Source: Hydrotalea sandarakina
GTDB taxonomy: Bacteria > Bacteroidota > Bacteroidia > Chitinophagales > Chitinophagaceae
DNA: 64,000 nt
Direction: 5' to 3'
Assembly: GCF_003254115.1 (NCBI RefSeq)
Contig: NZ_QKZV01000010.1
Location: 1-64,000 of the forward strand
Shown: piece by piece, positions 35,656 to 45,750 of the stretch
Position numbering within the stretch: position 1 is the first letter of the stretch
Layout: the number at the start of each line of letters is the position of its first letter
Program-made: the position numbers and the translations under genes
The notes under the pieces: model-generated
The model's database searches: none
Seen by the model: the letters and a program-made list of their open reading frames with translations, nothing else
What the model was told of the DNA's origin: nothing

Positions 35656-36333
35656 ATGATACAAATAAAACAGTTAAAAAAAGTTTACCGAACAGATGAA
35701 GTAGAAACGGTTGCTTTAAATGCTATTAATCTTATGGTTGAGAAGGGCGAATTTGTTGCCATTATGGGTCCATCGGGCTGCGGTAAAACAACCTTAATGA
35801 ATATTCTAGGATTATTAGATGAGCCGGATAGTGGTAGTTTTATTTTTAATGGTATAGAAATAGCCCATTTTAGCGAAAGCCAACGTGTGCAACTCAGGAA
35901 ACAAAATATAGGCTTCGTTTTCCAAAACTTTAATTTAATAGATGAATTAACCGTTTACGAAAATGTTGAATTGCCATTAATCTATACCGGACATAAATCT
36001 TCCGAAAGAAAAAAAATGGTAACGGAAGTATTGGAAAGAATGCAATTAATGCATAGACGATCACATTATCCTCAACAATTATCAGGTGGGCAACAGCAAC
36101 GGGTTGCCGTTGCAAGAGCAGTAGTGAATAAACCTGCTTTAATATTAGCCGATGAGCCTACGGGAAATCTTGATTCGAAAAATGGAAATGAGGTAATGCA
36201 ACTTCTGACTGAATTAAATGAACAAGGCACTACCATTGTAATGGTAACGCATAGTGAACATGATGCTAAATACAGCCACCGAATTATTAGGATGCTTGAT
36301 GGACAAACGATAATGGAAAATATTTTAGTATAA
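35656..36333 (+). CDS. ABC transporter ATPase, MacB/LolD type
   Basis: A 225-residue ATPase driving the adjacent permease. Walker A is GPSGCGKTTLMN, the Q-loop lies in GFVFQNFNLI, the signature is LSGGQQQRVAVARA, Walker B is LILADEPTGNLD, and the switch His is in MVTHSEHDA. The sequence pattern is that of the LolD/MacB subfamily. It is separated from the permease gene by 15 bp. Confidence 0.95.
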   Translation: MIQIKQLKKVYRTDEVETVALNAINLMVEKGEFVAIMGPSGCGKTTLMNILGLLDEPDSGSFIFNGIEIAHFSESQRVQLRKQNIGFVFQNFNLIDELTVYENVELPLIYTGHKSSERKKMVTEVLERMQLMHRRSHYPQQLSGGQQQRVAVARAVVNKPALILADEPTGNLDSKNGNEVMQLLTELNEQGTTIVMVTHSEHDAKYSHRIIRMLDGQTIMENILV

Positions 36334-36348
36334 TCCAATTTAAAAATT

Positions 36349-38715
36349 ATGATTATCAATTATTTAAAAATTGCCTTTAGGAATTTATTGCGTCAAAAGG
36401 CATTTTCTTTCACTAATATTTTAGGCCTTTCTATTGGGTTGGCTTGTGCTTTGTTTATTGTAATGTGGATATTAGATGAGTTCTCTTATGACCGCTTTTT
36501 TAAGAACTATGATACCATTTACAGTATAAAAGTTACTCGCACTTTCGATAACACTAAAAATACTGATGGCGCAGTAGCTTACCCTTTAACCAATGCTATT
36601 GCTGAAAAAATACCACAAGTAAAATATGCGGTCGAATCTACCTACCCCTCAAGTCATGTATTAGCATTTAATGAAAATAAAATAAAGAAAACGGGTTACC
36701 AGGTTAGTGCTAACTTTTTTAAACTTTTTACTTTTCCTTTTTTGCAGGGCAATGCTGCTACTGCAGTAACCGATCCTAATTCTGTGGTATTAACAGCCGC
36801 TACGGCACAAGCTTTATTTGGTAATCATTCTCCCTTAGGAAAATTAGTAACACTTGATAATCAGCAAACCTATAAAGTAACAGGTGTAATTGCTGATATA
36901 CCTCATAATTCAACCCTTCAATTTGATTTTGTTATTCCTTATAGTTTTTCACCGGAGGATTATCAGCATGTTGCGAATGACTGGGTAAACGCATTTAATC
37001 TTGGATATATAGAAGTTTTGCCGGGAACAAATATTGCTGCATTGGAAAAGCAAATCAATCAATTGTATAAACAGAATAATCCCAATGATGATGCGAAGAC
37101 CTCCTATCTTTTACAACCTATGTCTGAATGGCGTTTGTATAGCGATTTTAAAGATGGTAAAAATGTAGGGGGAATGATTGATTATGTGCATTTATTCAGC
37201 ATTATTGCTGTGGTAATATTATTAATTGCTTGTATCAACTTCATGAATCTGTCAACAGCGCAAGCAGAGAAAAGAGCTAAAGAAGTTGGTGTTAGAAAAA
37301 CTTTAGGTTCAGATAGAGCATCATTAGTGTTTCAATTTTTTATGGAATCATTCTTAATGGTATGTATAGCATTTGTTATTGCTTTGTTGTTGGTGTATTT
37401 GTTATTGCCTTCTTTTAATTTAATGGTTGATAAACAAATTAAATTACCATTTGCAAATGCAAAATTCTGGTTATATGCGGTGCTTATGATTGTATTTACT
37501 GCTATTGTTGCAGGCATTTATCCGGCAGTATATTTATCCTCGTTTAATGCTGCAACGGTTTTAAAAGGCACTTTTAAAGCTTCTAATAAATTATTGGCAC
37601 CGAGAAAGTTATTGGTGATTGGCCAATTTGCAGCTTCTTTTGTATTAATAGTTGCTACCATTATTGTTTATCAACAAATACAACATGCACGACATCGTGA
37701 TTTGGGCTATAATCCTAACGACTTGATCATTGTTAGCTCTTCACCTGAATTAGACAATAATTATGAAGTTTTGAAACAGCAGTTGTTGAATACGGGAGTA
37801 GTTGATGCAGTTACCAGAACTACTTCACCTATGACAGAAATTTGGAATTATTCACCTGCACCTGATTGGCCCGGCAGACCACAAAACAACAATTTTATTG
37901 TAAGTGCTATGGCTGTTGGTTCCGATTTTGCAAAAACTACAGGTGCCAGAATGATTGCAGGTAGAGATTTTAAAGAAGGTTCAATAGCCGATTCTACAGG
38001 CATTATATACAACAAAGCAGCAATGGACAAAATGAATTTACCCGATCCAATTGGAAAACAGGTTAAATTTTTCGGAAAAACATTTACCATTATTGGTGTA
38101 ATGGATAATATAGTTATGGCATCACCTTACAAACAGGTTGATCCAATGATTATGCTTTTTTATGATAATAAAAGACCGGGGTTCGTGGATATCCGTTTAA
38201 AAAATGGTGTACAGCCTCAGAATGCTATTCCTAAAATTGCAGCTATTTATAAAACATTAAATCCGGCTTATCCTTTTGAATACAAATTTGCAGATGATGA
38301 GTTCAATAAGAAGTTTGCCACAGAGGAATTAATTGGTAAGCTTACAAATATATTTGCTTCAATATCCATCTTCATTTGTTGTATTGGTTTGGCCGGTTTA
38401 GTTTCTTTTTCTATCCAAAAGCGATTTAAAGAAATAGCCATCCGAAAAATATTGGGTGCATCTGTTTGGCAAATTATTGAATTAATTGCTGCCGATTTTT
38501 TAAAGCTGGTTGCTATTGCCATTGTTATTGCTATTCCTATAACCTGGTGGTTAATGAACGGGTGGTTAAATAATTATACTTATCATGTAACTATTCAGCC
38601 CATGGTGTTTGCATTGGTGGCTATAGTTATGTTGCTAATTACATTAATAATAGTGGGTTTAAATGCACGAAATGCTGCTACAACCAATCCTGCAACGGTT
38701 ATTAAAAGCGAATAA
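36349..38715 (+). CDS. FtsX/MacB-family ABC transporter permease
   Basis: A 788-residue permease made of two similar halves, each with an N-terminal span, a periplasmic MacB_PCD-like domain and three further spans (near 280-400 and 670-780). Conserved cytoplasmic loop motifs KRAKEVGVRKTLGSDRASL and KRFKEIAIRKILGASVWQI mark the FtsX fold in each half. This double-length form is common in Bacteroidota. It would work as a mechanotransmission exporter with the ATPase, adaptor and TolC-like protein encoded beside it. Confidence 0.92.
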   Translation: MIINYLKIAFRNLLRQKAFSFTNILGLSIGLACALFIVMWILDEFSYDRFFKNYDTIYSIKVTRTFDNTKNTDGAVAYPLTNAIAEKIPQVKYAVESTYPSSHVLAFNENKIKKTGYQVSANFFKLFTFPFLQGNAATAVTDPNSVVLTAATAQALFGNHSPLGKLVTLDNQQTYKVTGVIADIPHNSTLQFDFVIPYSFSPEDYQHVANDWVNAFNLGYIEVLPGTNIAALEKQINQLYKQNNPNDDAKTSYLLQPMSEWRLYSDFKDGKNVGGMIDYVHLFSIIAVVILLIACINFMNLSTAQAEKRAKEVGVRKTLGSDRASLVFQFFMESFLMVCIAFVIALLLVYLLLPSFNLMVDKQIKLPFANAKFWLYAVLMIVFTAIVAGIYPAVYLSSFNAATVLKGTFKASNKLLAPRKLLVIGQFAASFVLIVATIIVYQQIQHARHRDLGYNPNDLIIVSSSPELDNNYEVLKQQLLNTGVVDAVTRTTSPMTEIWNYSPAPDWPGRPQNNNFIVSAMAVGSDFAKTTGARMIAGRDFKEGSIADSTGIIYNKAAMDKMNLPDPIGKQVKFFGKTFTIIGVMDNIVMASPYKQVDPMIMLFYDNKRPGFVDIRLKNGVQPQNAIPKIAAIYKTLNPAYPFEYKFADDEFNKKFATEELIGKLTNIFASISIFICCIGLAGLVSFSIQKRFKEIAIRKILGASVWQIIELIAADFLKLVAIAIVIAIPITWWLMNGWLNNYTYHVTIQPMVFALVAIVMLLITLIIVGLNARNAATTNPATVIKSE

Positions 38716-40167
38716 ATGGAATTAACAAAAATGAATATGAAACATATTCTTGTAATAGTGCTTGTATTTTTTTGTACTGCTCAATTAGCAATGGCACAAA
38801 AAACAAATCATCAGGTCTTCACATTAGAGGGTTGTATAACAACTGCCATTGCAGCCAATCAACAATTAGTGTTGGCGCAAAATCAGGCTGCTATTGATAA
38901 TACGAATTACCAACAAGCAAAGAGTAATTTGTTACCTTATGTAGGCGCTAATATTTCACATGGATTAAATGAAGGAAGAAGTATTAATCCTTATACTAAT
39001 GCTTACTCTGACCAAAAAATTGATTTTGCTCAATACAATGTATCTGCTTCTTTTTTGTTATGGAACGGAAATGCACTTCAGCAAAATATTCAACAAAATA
39101 GGTTAAATGCTAAGGCTAGTAATATGGATGCTCAACAGGCACGTGATAATTTAGTAATTCAAGTAATACTTAGTTATTTACAAGTGTTAAGCCTGCAAGA
39201 ACAAATTAAAGCGGCACAACAGCAGGCACAAGTATCTGAAGCGCAGGTACAACGTTTAACGTTATTGAATAATGATGGTGCTATAGCTCCGGCCACATTG
39301 TTTGACATGAAAGGGCAGTATGGCAATGACCAGTTGAATGTTATTAATTTACAAAATCAATTAACGAATGCTAAGCTATCATTGTTTGCATTGATGAATA
39401 CCAATTTTGTAGAAAATGCTTTTTTTGAACCTATAGTCAATGAAATGCAAAAACAAGATAGTAGTGTTACTGCTAACAGCGCCTATCAATTGGCACTTAA
39501 CAACATGCCTATGGTAAAAGCATATCAATATCGCTGGGAAAGTAATCTTAAAAAAGTAAAAGTGGCAAAGGCACAATTATTACCATCGTTAAGTTTTAAT
39601 GTTGGGTTAGGCACCAATTATTCCAGTTTAGCCAACACATTGCAATATGTAAATACTACTGAAGTAGCCACAGGTGGATATGTAAATTACAATGGCTCAA
39701 AATTGCCTGTTTACATGCAGCAGAATAATTATGTAAACCAGAATATTTCTTATGGGCAACAGTGGAAGAATAATTTCAATGCTTCATTAAGTTTAGTTTT
39801 GCAAATTCCCATTTTAAATGGTTTACAAGCTCGAACTAAAGTTAGGCAGGCACAAATACAAGTTAAACAATCTGCTTTTTTATTAAACAGTACCAAAACA
39901 CAATTGCAGCAGTCTGTTTACAGTACATACATCAATATGTTACAAGCAGAAAAAACTGAAAAAGTTTCAATAGCTCAGTTGTCTGATTTTACACAATCCT
40001 TTCACGCAGCAACAGTGAAATTTGAAGCTGGCGTGGGCACCTCTGTAGATTATATTATTGCCAAAACAAATATGGATAAAGCAAGTATCAATGCTATTGT
40101 TGCCAGATACAATGTGTTGTTGCTGCAAAAGGTATTAGATTATTATCAAGGAGTATTAAAGTTTTAA
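38716..40167 (+). CDS. TolC-family outer-membrane channel of the exporter
   Basis: A 483-residue outer-membrane efflux protein. A signal peptide (ending AQLAMAQ) is followed by two OEP repeats rich in Gln, Asn and Ala helices, ending at the YNVLLLQKVLDYYQG helix. ATG at 38716 directly abuts the permease stop; an ATG a few codons later (38731 or 38737) would start closer to the signal peptide and cannot be excluded. It closes the export operon, followed by a clear terminator. Confidence 0.9.
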   Translation: MELTKMNMKHILVIVLVFFCTAQLAMAQKTNHQVFTLEGCITTAIAANQQLVLAQNQAAIDNTNYQQAKSNLLPYVGANISHGLNEGRSINPYTNAYSDQKIDFAQYNVSASFLLWNGNALQQNIQQNRLNAKASNMDAQQARDNLVIQVILSYLQVLSLQEQIKAAQQQAQVSEAQVQRLTLLNNDGAIAPATLFDMKGQYGNDQLNVINLQNQLTNAKLSLFALMNTNFVENAFFEPIVNEMQKQDSSVTANSAYQLALNNMPMVKAYQYRWESNLKKVKVAKAQLLPSLSFNVGLGTNYSSLANTLQYVNTTEVATGGYVNYNGSKLPVYMQQNNYVNQNISYGQQWKNNFNASLSLVLQIPILNGLQARTKVRQAQIQVKQSAFLLNSTKTQLQQSVYSTYINMLQAEKTEKVSIAQLSDFTQSFHAATVKFEAGVGTSVDYIIAKTNMDKASINAIVARYNVLLLQKVLDYYQGVLKF

Positions 40168-40223
40168 GTTTTCGTTAGTGTTGTTTTCTAGGTTTTATTT
40201 ATTACAAAGTAGTAGTGAATAGT

Positions 40224-40249
40224 AGCTGCCATTCTTGGCAGCTTTTTTA
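40224..40249 (+). terminator. Intrinsic terminator of the export operon
   Basis: The stem AGCTGCC (40224-40230) / GGCAGCT (40237-40243) has a 6-nt loop and a run of six T, 57 bp after the TolC-like stop. Confidence 0.8.
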
Positions 40250-40326
40250 TTGTTTTTTCCTTTTCAATGTTAACAAATTGTTACCTGTAATACTAATGTA
40301 TGAATGTTTACAATTTGATAATACAG

Positions 40327-40363
40327 TTTGTTATGCAAATAGTATAGCGCCCCAATAGTTTTG
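40327..40363 (+). promoter_or_regulatory. Possible Bacteroidota-type promoter before 40380
   Basis: An exact -7 element TAGTTTTG (40356-40363) lies 16 bp before the ATG at 40380, with TTTG at 40327-40330. The 25-nt spacing is longer than usual, so the -33 assignment is weak. Confidence 0.4.
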
Positions 40364-40379
40364 CACATCATTTTATTTC

Positions 40380-40775
40380 ATGCATTACAAACTGCTTTAT
40401 TTTCTTTTTATACTGGCATTTGCATATATGCAAAATCCGGCCTATGGGGCGGGTGCTATGAAAGGGAAACATATTGCTTTTAAAGCAAAAAAGCAATTGT
40501 GCTATGAAATGAATATTGGTGCTAGTTGGAAAAATGAAAGCAAAACTAATTCCAATGCATTCCTGTACTCCATTAATGATGCTTCTATTTTAGAGGATGA
40601 TGAATGCTTTGATACATTCACTGTTTTTGAAAAACCGGCTTATCAATTCCCTGCATTAGTTGTACCAACTTCATTCAATTGCCTAAATACTTTTAATTTT
40701 TTCAATGCGCATTTTGCATTAAAAGCATTGTATCATAACACCATACTGGTTCGTATAAGTACTTTCCGCATATAG
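40380..40775 (+). CDS. Small secreted protein of unknown function
   Basis: A 131-residue protein with a signal peptide (about 1-23, ending NPAYGAG). The mature part has three cysteines, an acidic patch (ILEDDECFD) and aromatic-rich C-terminal segments (FNCLNTFNFFNAHF). No family was recognised. It lies 68 bp before the SusC-like gene and has its own promoter-like element, so it may be co-expressed with that locus. Confidence 0.6.
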   Translation: MHYKLLYFLFILAFAYMQNPAYGAGAMKGKHIAFKAKKQLCYEMNIGASWKNESKTNSNAFLYSINDASILEDDECFDTFTVFEKPAYQFPALVVPTSFNCLNTFNFFNAHFALKALYHNTILVRISTFRI

Positions 40776-40843
40776 AATTTATTATTCTTTATTCTGTTTT
40801 ATCCAGCCATTTTTTTACAATTTTTCATTTACAAATATTTTTT

Positions 40844-43800
40844 ATGCGTAGTAAATTTTTACTGCTTTCGTTTTACTTTATAGCTTTATTTACCTTCACT
40901 TATTCAGTGCCTTTACTGGCGCAAAATAATGTAGTTATTCAAGGAAAAGTGTTAGATGCACAAGACCAAAAGCCTATTGATGGTGCAAGTATTACCATCA
41001 GTACCAGCGGAAAAGGAACTGCAACAAATGCTCAAGGTGCTTTTAAATTAGAGGCAAGTCCAAATGCTGTTTTAGTTGTATCTTATGTGGGTTATTCTAG
41101 TGAAAAAATTTCACTTCATGGTCGCAAAGATGTTACTATTTTATTGCAGAAAGAAGTAAAGTCGTTAAATGAGGTGGTAGTAACTGCTTTAGGTATCAGC
41201 AAACAATCTAAAGCATTGGGATATGCTGTTCAATCGGTGAATACCCGCCAAATTACGCAGGCTCAAGATCCTAACTTGATTAATAATTTAAGTGGTAAAA
41301 TAGCCGGTGTTTATATTACAAATGGGGGTGCAGGTGTAGGTTCAACATCAAGAATAGTAATTAGAGGTGAAAACTCATTTACCGGAACTAATCAACCTTT
41401 GTTTGTTGTTGACGGTGTACCCATTAACAACGAAACCTATTTTAATAGTGCAATTGAAAATTCAGCCAATCAAGGAACATGGGCTGAAGTAGATTATGGT
41501 AATGGTGCAGCAGAAATTAATCCAAACGATATTGCAAAAATTACGGTACTAAAAGGTTCAACTGCGGCTGCGTTATATGGTTCAAGAGCAGCAAATGGTG
41601 CAGTAGTGTTGACTACAAAAAAGGGTACAGCTGAAAAAGGAATGCAGGGGGTTAGCTTTAATACTACTACCACATTTGAAACTCCATTAAAGTTACCTCG
41701 TTTGCAAAACGAATATGGTGCAGGCATTGATGCTTATCCACTTTCCGGTGCTCCAAGTACTTATACCTACCAAAATGGAGGTGCATCTAATGAAAATAAT
41801 ATTCCTAATTGGGGTTTAAAGTTCGACCCAAATTTAAAAGTAGTTCAGTTTGATAGCCCTATACCTGGCACACCCTATCAAGCAGCCGATTTGATAGCTA
41901 GAAGTATTGATCCAACCCTAACACCTCAAGCAACACCGTGGATTGGTCATGCCGATCATTTTAAGAACTTTTTGCAAACCGGCATAACCACTCAAAATAA
42001 TCTATCTTTTGGTGGTGTTAGCGATCATGGAAGTTATCACTTTTCAATAAGTAACTTATATAACAGAGGTATATTACCTAATACGGATTTACGCAGAAAT
42101 GGTATTGCTTTGCGCACTGAGCATAAATTTAATGATAAGCTTACCTCTAATGTTTTTATTGATTTCATTAATAGTAATAGCAGTAATAGGCCTAATATTG
42201 GATATGGTTCAGAAAGTGTTATGTACACATATTTTGGTGTATATGGTATGCCAATTAATATCGACTTGAATTCACTTAAAAAACAATGGCAAACGGGTCG
42301 TGATCAACAAAACCAATTCCGTTATTGGAATAATCATGATAACCCATATGTTACCATGTATGATAACGTAAATAGTTTTAATAAAAATCGTTTAATTGGT
42401 AATGCCTCTTTAAAATATGCGTTTAATAAAGCATGGACTGCCATGGTTAGAACTGGAACGGATTACTATTCTGATCATAGGGAAGGACATAGAGCTTTTA
42501 CTACTGTGCGTTTTCCCAGTGGTGGATTTAGAACGGATGATATTAATTATTTTGAAAACAATACAGATTTCTTGGTTAGTTATAATAAGCCTCATAGCAA
42601 TTTATGGAACTTTGATGCTTCTGTGGGCGGTAACAGATTTATGCAAAACATTTCTTACAATAGAAATATTGCAAATGCATTAATTACCCCTGGTTTGTAC
42701 AATTTTTCAAATGCTCAAAGCCAACTGCCTACACTATATGAACAATTCAATAAAATTGTATACAGTGCCTACGCTTTTGCCGATGCCGATTATAAAGGAA
42801 TGTTGTTTTTGAATGTAACCGGCAGGAATGATGTTTCTAGTACATTGCCGGTTCAACACAATTCATTCTTCTATCCTTCTGCTTCAGTAAGTGCAATATT
42901 GTCTGAAATGCTACATTTACCAAGTGCCATATCTTACTTAAAAGTTCGTGGCTCTGTTGCTAAAGTAGGTAGAGATGCTGATCCTTATTCTATTAATAAC
43001 ACCTATATTACTAATACCCCATTCAATAGTTATCCTTTAACAACTGGTAATAATGTTCTGGCTAATAAAAATTTATTGCCTTCTTCTACTAGTACAACTG
43101 AATTTGGGGTTGAAGCACATTTATTTAATAATGCCATTGGTATCGATGCAACTATTTATAATTCAAACACTAAAAATGAAGTGGTTCAGTTGCCAATACC
43201 TGTATCGTCAGGCTATACTAACGCTTATGTAAATGGGGCATCTATTAATAATAAGGGTGTTGAAATTATGGTTACAGCAACACCTATTCGTTCAAAAACA
43301 ATTAATGGCTTGCATTGGGATTTGAACTTGAATTTTAGTCATAATGTATCAGTTGTTACAGCTTTACCTGATGGAATTAATACTTATGTTTATGCGCAAG
43401 TTACCCAGTACGACCGTTACTACAGAGCTATACAGTACGATGCAATTGTTGGTCAAAGAATTGGAAATATGTATGGAAATAAATTTATACGCGATCCCCA
43501 GGGTAATATTGTGTATAAAAATGGGGTGCCTCAATTTACTTCATCTCAAAATGGTTTGTTAGGAAACTATAACCCGGATTTTGTTTTAGGTTGGACAAAC
43601 AACTTTACATATAAAAACTTTAATATGAGTTTTGTAGTAGATTGGCATCAAGGTGGTAAATTTTATTCTTATACAGAGTTAGGCGTATTGGCTGGTGGTA
43701 TGTCGGTTGAAACATTACCAGGAAGAGAAACAGGAATTATTGGTAAAGGAGTTATGTTAGATGGATCGGGAAAATATGTACCTAATAATGTTAAGGTAGA

Positions 43801-44104
43801 TGCAGCAACTTATTATAATGGCTATTATAATGCCTCTAATAATGAAGCATTTATGTACAATGCAACTTATGTAAAGCTTCGTGAATTTAGGTTGGGATAT
43901 ACATTTAAAAATTTGTTTGGAAACAACTCTAAGGCAAATATGAATGTTTCTTTTATTGCACGTAATGTACTAGAGTTTACACAAAATAAAGACGTTGATC
44001 CTGAGACACTTGCTTTACGTGGTCAGCAAATTTTACCAGGTACTGAGTTTTTGAGTATCCCTGCTACCAAAAGCCTGGGAATATCATTGGGGTTAAACTT
44101 TTAA
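40844..44104 (+). CDS. SusC/RagA-family TonB-linked outer-membrane transporter
   Basis: A 1086-residue TonB-dependent importer. A signal peptide (1-27, ending PLLAQ) precedes a carboxypeptidase-regulatory-like domain (about 30-108, IQGKVLDAQDQKPIDGAS) and a TonB-box-like LNEVVVTALG. The plug (about 115-265; GVGSTSRIVIRGENS, PLFVVDGVPINN, ITVLKGSTAAALYGSRAANG) and a long barrel follow. It is paired with the SusD-like lipoprotein 18 bp downstream. No glycanase or peptidase adjoins them, so the imported compound is not evident. Confidence 0.95.
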   Translation: MRSKFLLLSFYFIALFTFTYSVPLLAQNNVVIQGKVLDAQDQKPIDGASITISTSGKGTATNAQGAFKLEASPNAVLVVSYVGYSSEKISLHGRKDVTILLQKEVKSLNEVVVTALGISKQSKALGYAVQSVNTRQITQAQDPNLINNLSGKIAGVYITNGGAGVGSTSRIVIRGENSFTGTNQPLFVVDGVPINNETYFNSAIENSANQGTWAEVDYGNGAAEINPNDIAKITVLKGSTAAALYGSRAANGAVVLTTKKGTAEKGMQGVSFNTTTTFETPLKLPRLQNEYGAGIDAYPLSGAPSTYTYQNGGASNENNIPNWGLKFDPNLKVVQFDSPIPGTPYQAADLIARSIDPTLTPQATPWIGHADHFKNFLQTGITTQNNLSFGGVSDHGSYHFSISNLYNRGILPNTDLRRNGIALRTEHKFNDKLTSNVFIDFINSNSSNRPNIGYGSESVMYTYFGVYGMPINIDLNSLKKQWQTGRDQQNQFRYWNNHDNPYVTMYDNVNSFNKNRLIGNASLKYAFNKAWTAMVRTGTDYYSDHREGHRAFTTVRFPSGGFRTDDINYFENNTDFLVSYNKPHSNLWNFDASVGGNRFMQNISYNRNIANALITPGLYNFSNAQSQLPTLYEQFNKIVYSAYAFADADYKGMLFLNVTGRNDVSSTLPVQHNSFFYPSASVSAILSEMLHLPSAISYLKVRGSVAKVGRDADPYSINNTYITNTPFNSYPLTTGNNVLANKNLLPSSTSTTEFGVEAHLFNNAIGIDATIYNSNTKNEVVQLPIPVSSGYTNAYVNGASINNKGVEIMVTATPIRSKTINGLHWDLNLNFSHNVSVVTALPDGINTYVYAQVTQYDRYYRAIQYDAIVGQRIGNMYGNKFIRDPQGNIVYKNGVPQFTSSQNGLLGNYNPDFVLGWTNNFTYKNFNMSFVVDWHQGGKFYSYTELGVLAGGMSVETLPGRETGIIGKGVMLDGSGKYVPNNVKVDAATYYNGYYNASNNEAFMYNATYVKLREFRLGYTFKNLFGNNSKANMNVSFIARNVLEFTQNKDVDPETLALRGQQILPGTEFLSIPATKSLGISLGLNF

Positions 44105-44122
44105 TTTTTTAAACTTTTATTT

Positions 44123-45604
44123 ATGAAAAAAACATTGCATAAAATTGTCTTTTCAATAATCAGTATTATATTTTTCAGTTCTTGTTCTAAAGAGTTGCAA
44201 ACCATTAATATTAATCCCAACAATTTAGAAAAACCTGATGCTACAACTTTATTATCAAATACTATTGTATCATTATTTTACAATAATGCGAATATTGTAT
44301 GGACATTGGGAAATGGATATAATCAATACATGACTTATAGCCAATCCTATTATGACCAACCTACCAGGTATCAGCCTATTACTAATGAACCCTACTGGAT
44401 TCCTTTGTATGAAACAGCACGCGATGCAAATACGCTTTATAACTTAGCAGTTACTCAAAATAATACGCTTTTACAGGCATCAGCATTAACACTTCGCTCT
44501 TATGCTTTTGCACAATTAACGGAATTATGGGGTGATATTCCTTTCAAGCAAGCTTTGCAAGGTGCAAATGGTATTTACACACCTGTTTATGATAATCAGC
44601 AAACGGTATATTTAGATGCGGCTCAAGGTATAATTCCATCGCTAAGGAGAGCCGATAGTTTACTAAAAGCAAATCCTTCAGGGTTAATTAGTGGTGATGT
44701 TTTGTATAATTCGAATGTAATGTCTTGGCGTCGGTTTATTAATGCATTGCGGTTACGTTATTTGTTGAGAATATCTTCAAAGGTAAATGTGTCTGCCGAA
44801 ATGCAGGCTATTGTAAATGATGGTGCCATAATGCAAAATGCCTCACAAAGCGCAACATTAACCCTGCCTACAGTTACCCCTTATAATTTTGTGAGCCTTA
44901 CCGAGCGTACCGGTGATTTTCAGGTAAAATATATGAATCAATTATTGTATAATACTTTTGTGAATACCGCCGATACAGCAAGGATATCAACTTATTTTAA
45001 CGTAAACGCTAATACACCTGCAGGCACTACCTTTAGTTTCAATAATTATGGTGGTTTGCCATTAGTTGTTGATGCAACAAATACTCAAACTGCTCAGGCA
45101 TCTAACTTTAATAATAGTTTTACTAGCGGCTCAAATCCTAACTTAATCAAAGCGCGTATTATTAGTTTTGCAGAACAACAATTTATTTTATCAGAAGCAG
45201 CTCTAAAAGGTTTTATTGCAGGAAGTGCTCAAACTTATTACAATAGCGGAGTACTAGGCGCTTATGCAGAAATTGGGTTAGATGCTAATACGGCTAATAA
45301 TTATTTATTACATGCAAATGTTGCTTTCGATAACTCTAGTTTAAATAATTCTTTACAGCAAATTATTACACAGAAATGGATGGCAAACATAAATAATGGG
45401 TTTGAAGGATGGATAGAATACAGAAGAACAGGTTTCCCTGCATTGAATGCAGGCGGTTCAGTTAATTTAAATAATGGTGTAATTCCATCAAGGTTTCTTT
45501 ATCCCACTTCTGAAAAAAATATTAATGCTAAAAATTATAATGCCGAAATACAATTAATGGGAGGTACTGAAAGCACGAATTATAAAGCTTGGTGGGAAAA
45601 ATAA
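44123..45604 (+). CDS. SusD/RagB-like surface lipoprotein
   Basis: A 493-residue lipoprotein of the SusD-like type 2 group. The lipoprotein signal ends FFSSC (Cys near residue 21). TPR-type helices carry the recognisable ASALTLRSYAFAQLTELWGDIPF and the C-terminal FEGWIEYRRTGFPAL and RFLYPTSEKNINAKNY. It caps the SusC channel and captures the ligand. A terminator follows directly, so the two-component genes downstream are probably a separate transcript. Confidence 0.92.
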   Translation: MKKTLHKIVFSIISIIFFSSCSKELQTININPNNLEKPDATTLLSNTIVSLFYNNANIVWTLGNGYNQYMTYSQSYYDQPTRYQPITNEPYWIPLYETARDANTLYNLAVTQNNTLLQASALTLRSYAFAQLTELWGDIPFKQALQGANGIYTPVYDNQQTVYLDAAQGIIPSLRRADSLLKANPSGLISGDVLYNSNVMSWRRFINALRLRYLLRISSKVNVSAEMQAIVNDGAIMQNASQSATLTLPTVTPYNFVSLTERTGDFQVKYMNQLLYNTFVNTADTARISTYFNVNANTPAGTTFSFNNYGGLPLVVDATNTQTAQASNFNNSFTSGSNPNLIKARIISFAEQQFILSEAALKGFIAGSAQTYYNSGVLGAYAEIGLDANTANNYLLHANVAFDNSSLNNSLQQIITQKWMANINNGFEGWIEYRRTGFPALNAGGSVNLNNGVIPSRFLYPTSEKNINAKNYNAEIQLMGGTESTNYKAWWEK

Positions 45605-45630
45605 AATGTAGCATAAAATAGACTTTATTT

Positions 45631-45660
45631 AACCTGTTGCCTTTGCAGCAGGTTTTTTTA
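45631..45660 (+). terminator. Intrinsic terminator after the SusD-like gene
   Basis: AACCTGTTGC (45631-45640) pairs with GCAGCAGGTT (45645-45654; one G-U pair) across a 4-nt loop and is followed by seven T. Confidence 0.8.
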
Positions 45661-45750
45661 TGTTTAGTTGGTTGGTTTCAAATTCAATTTTCCTTCAGAA
45701 TTCAATCCGTATTTTGTATTTTGAAAAAGCTGATATAAGCCAGTAAAAGT

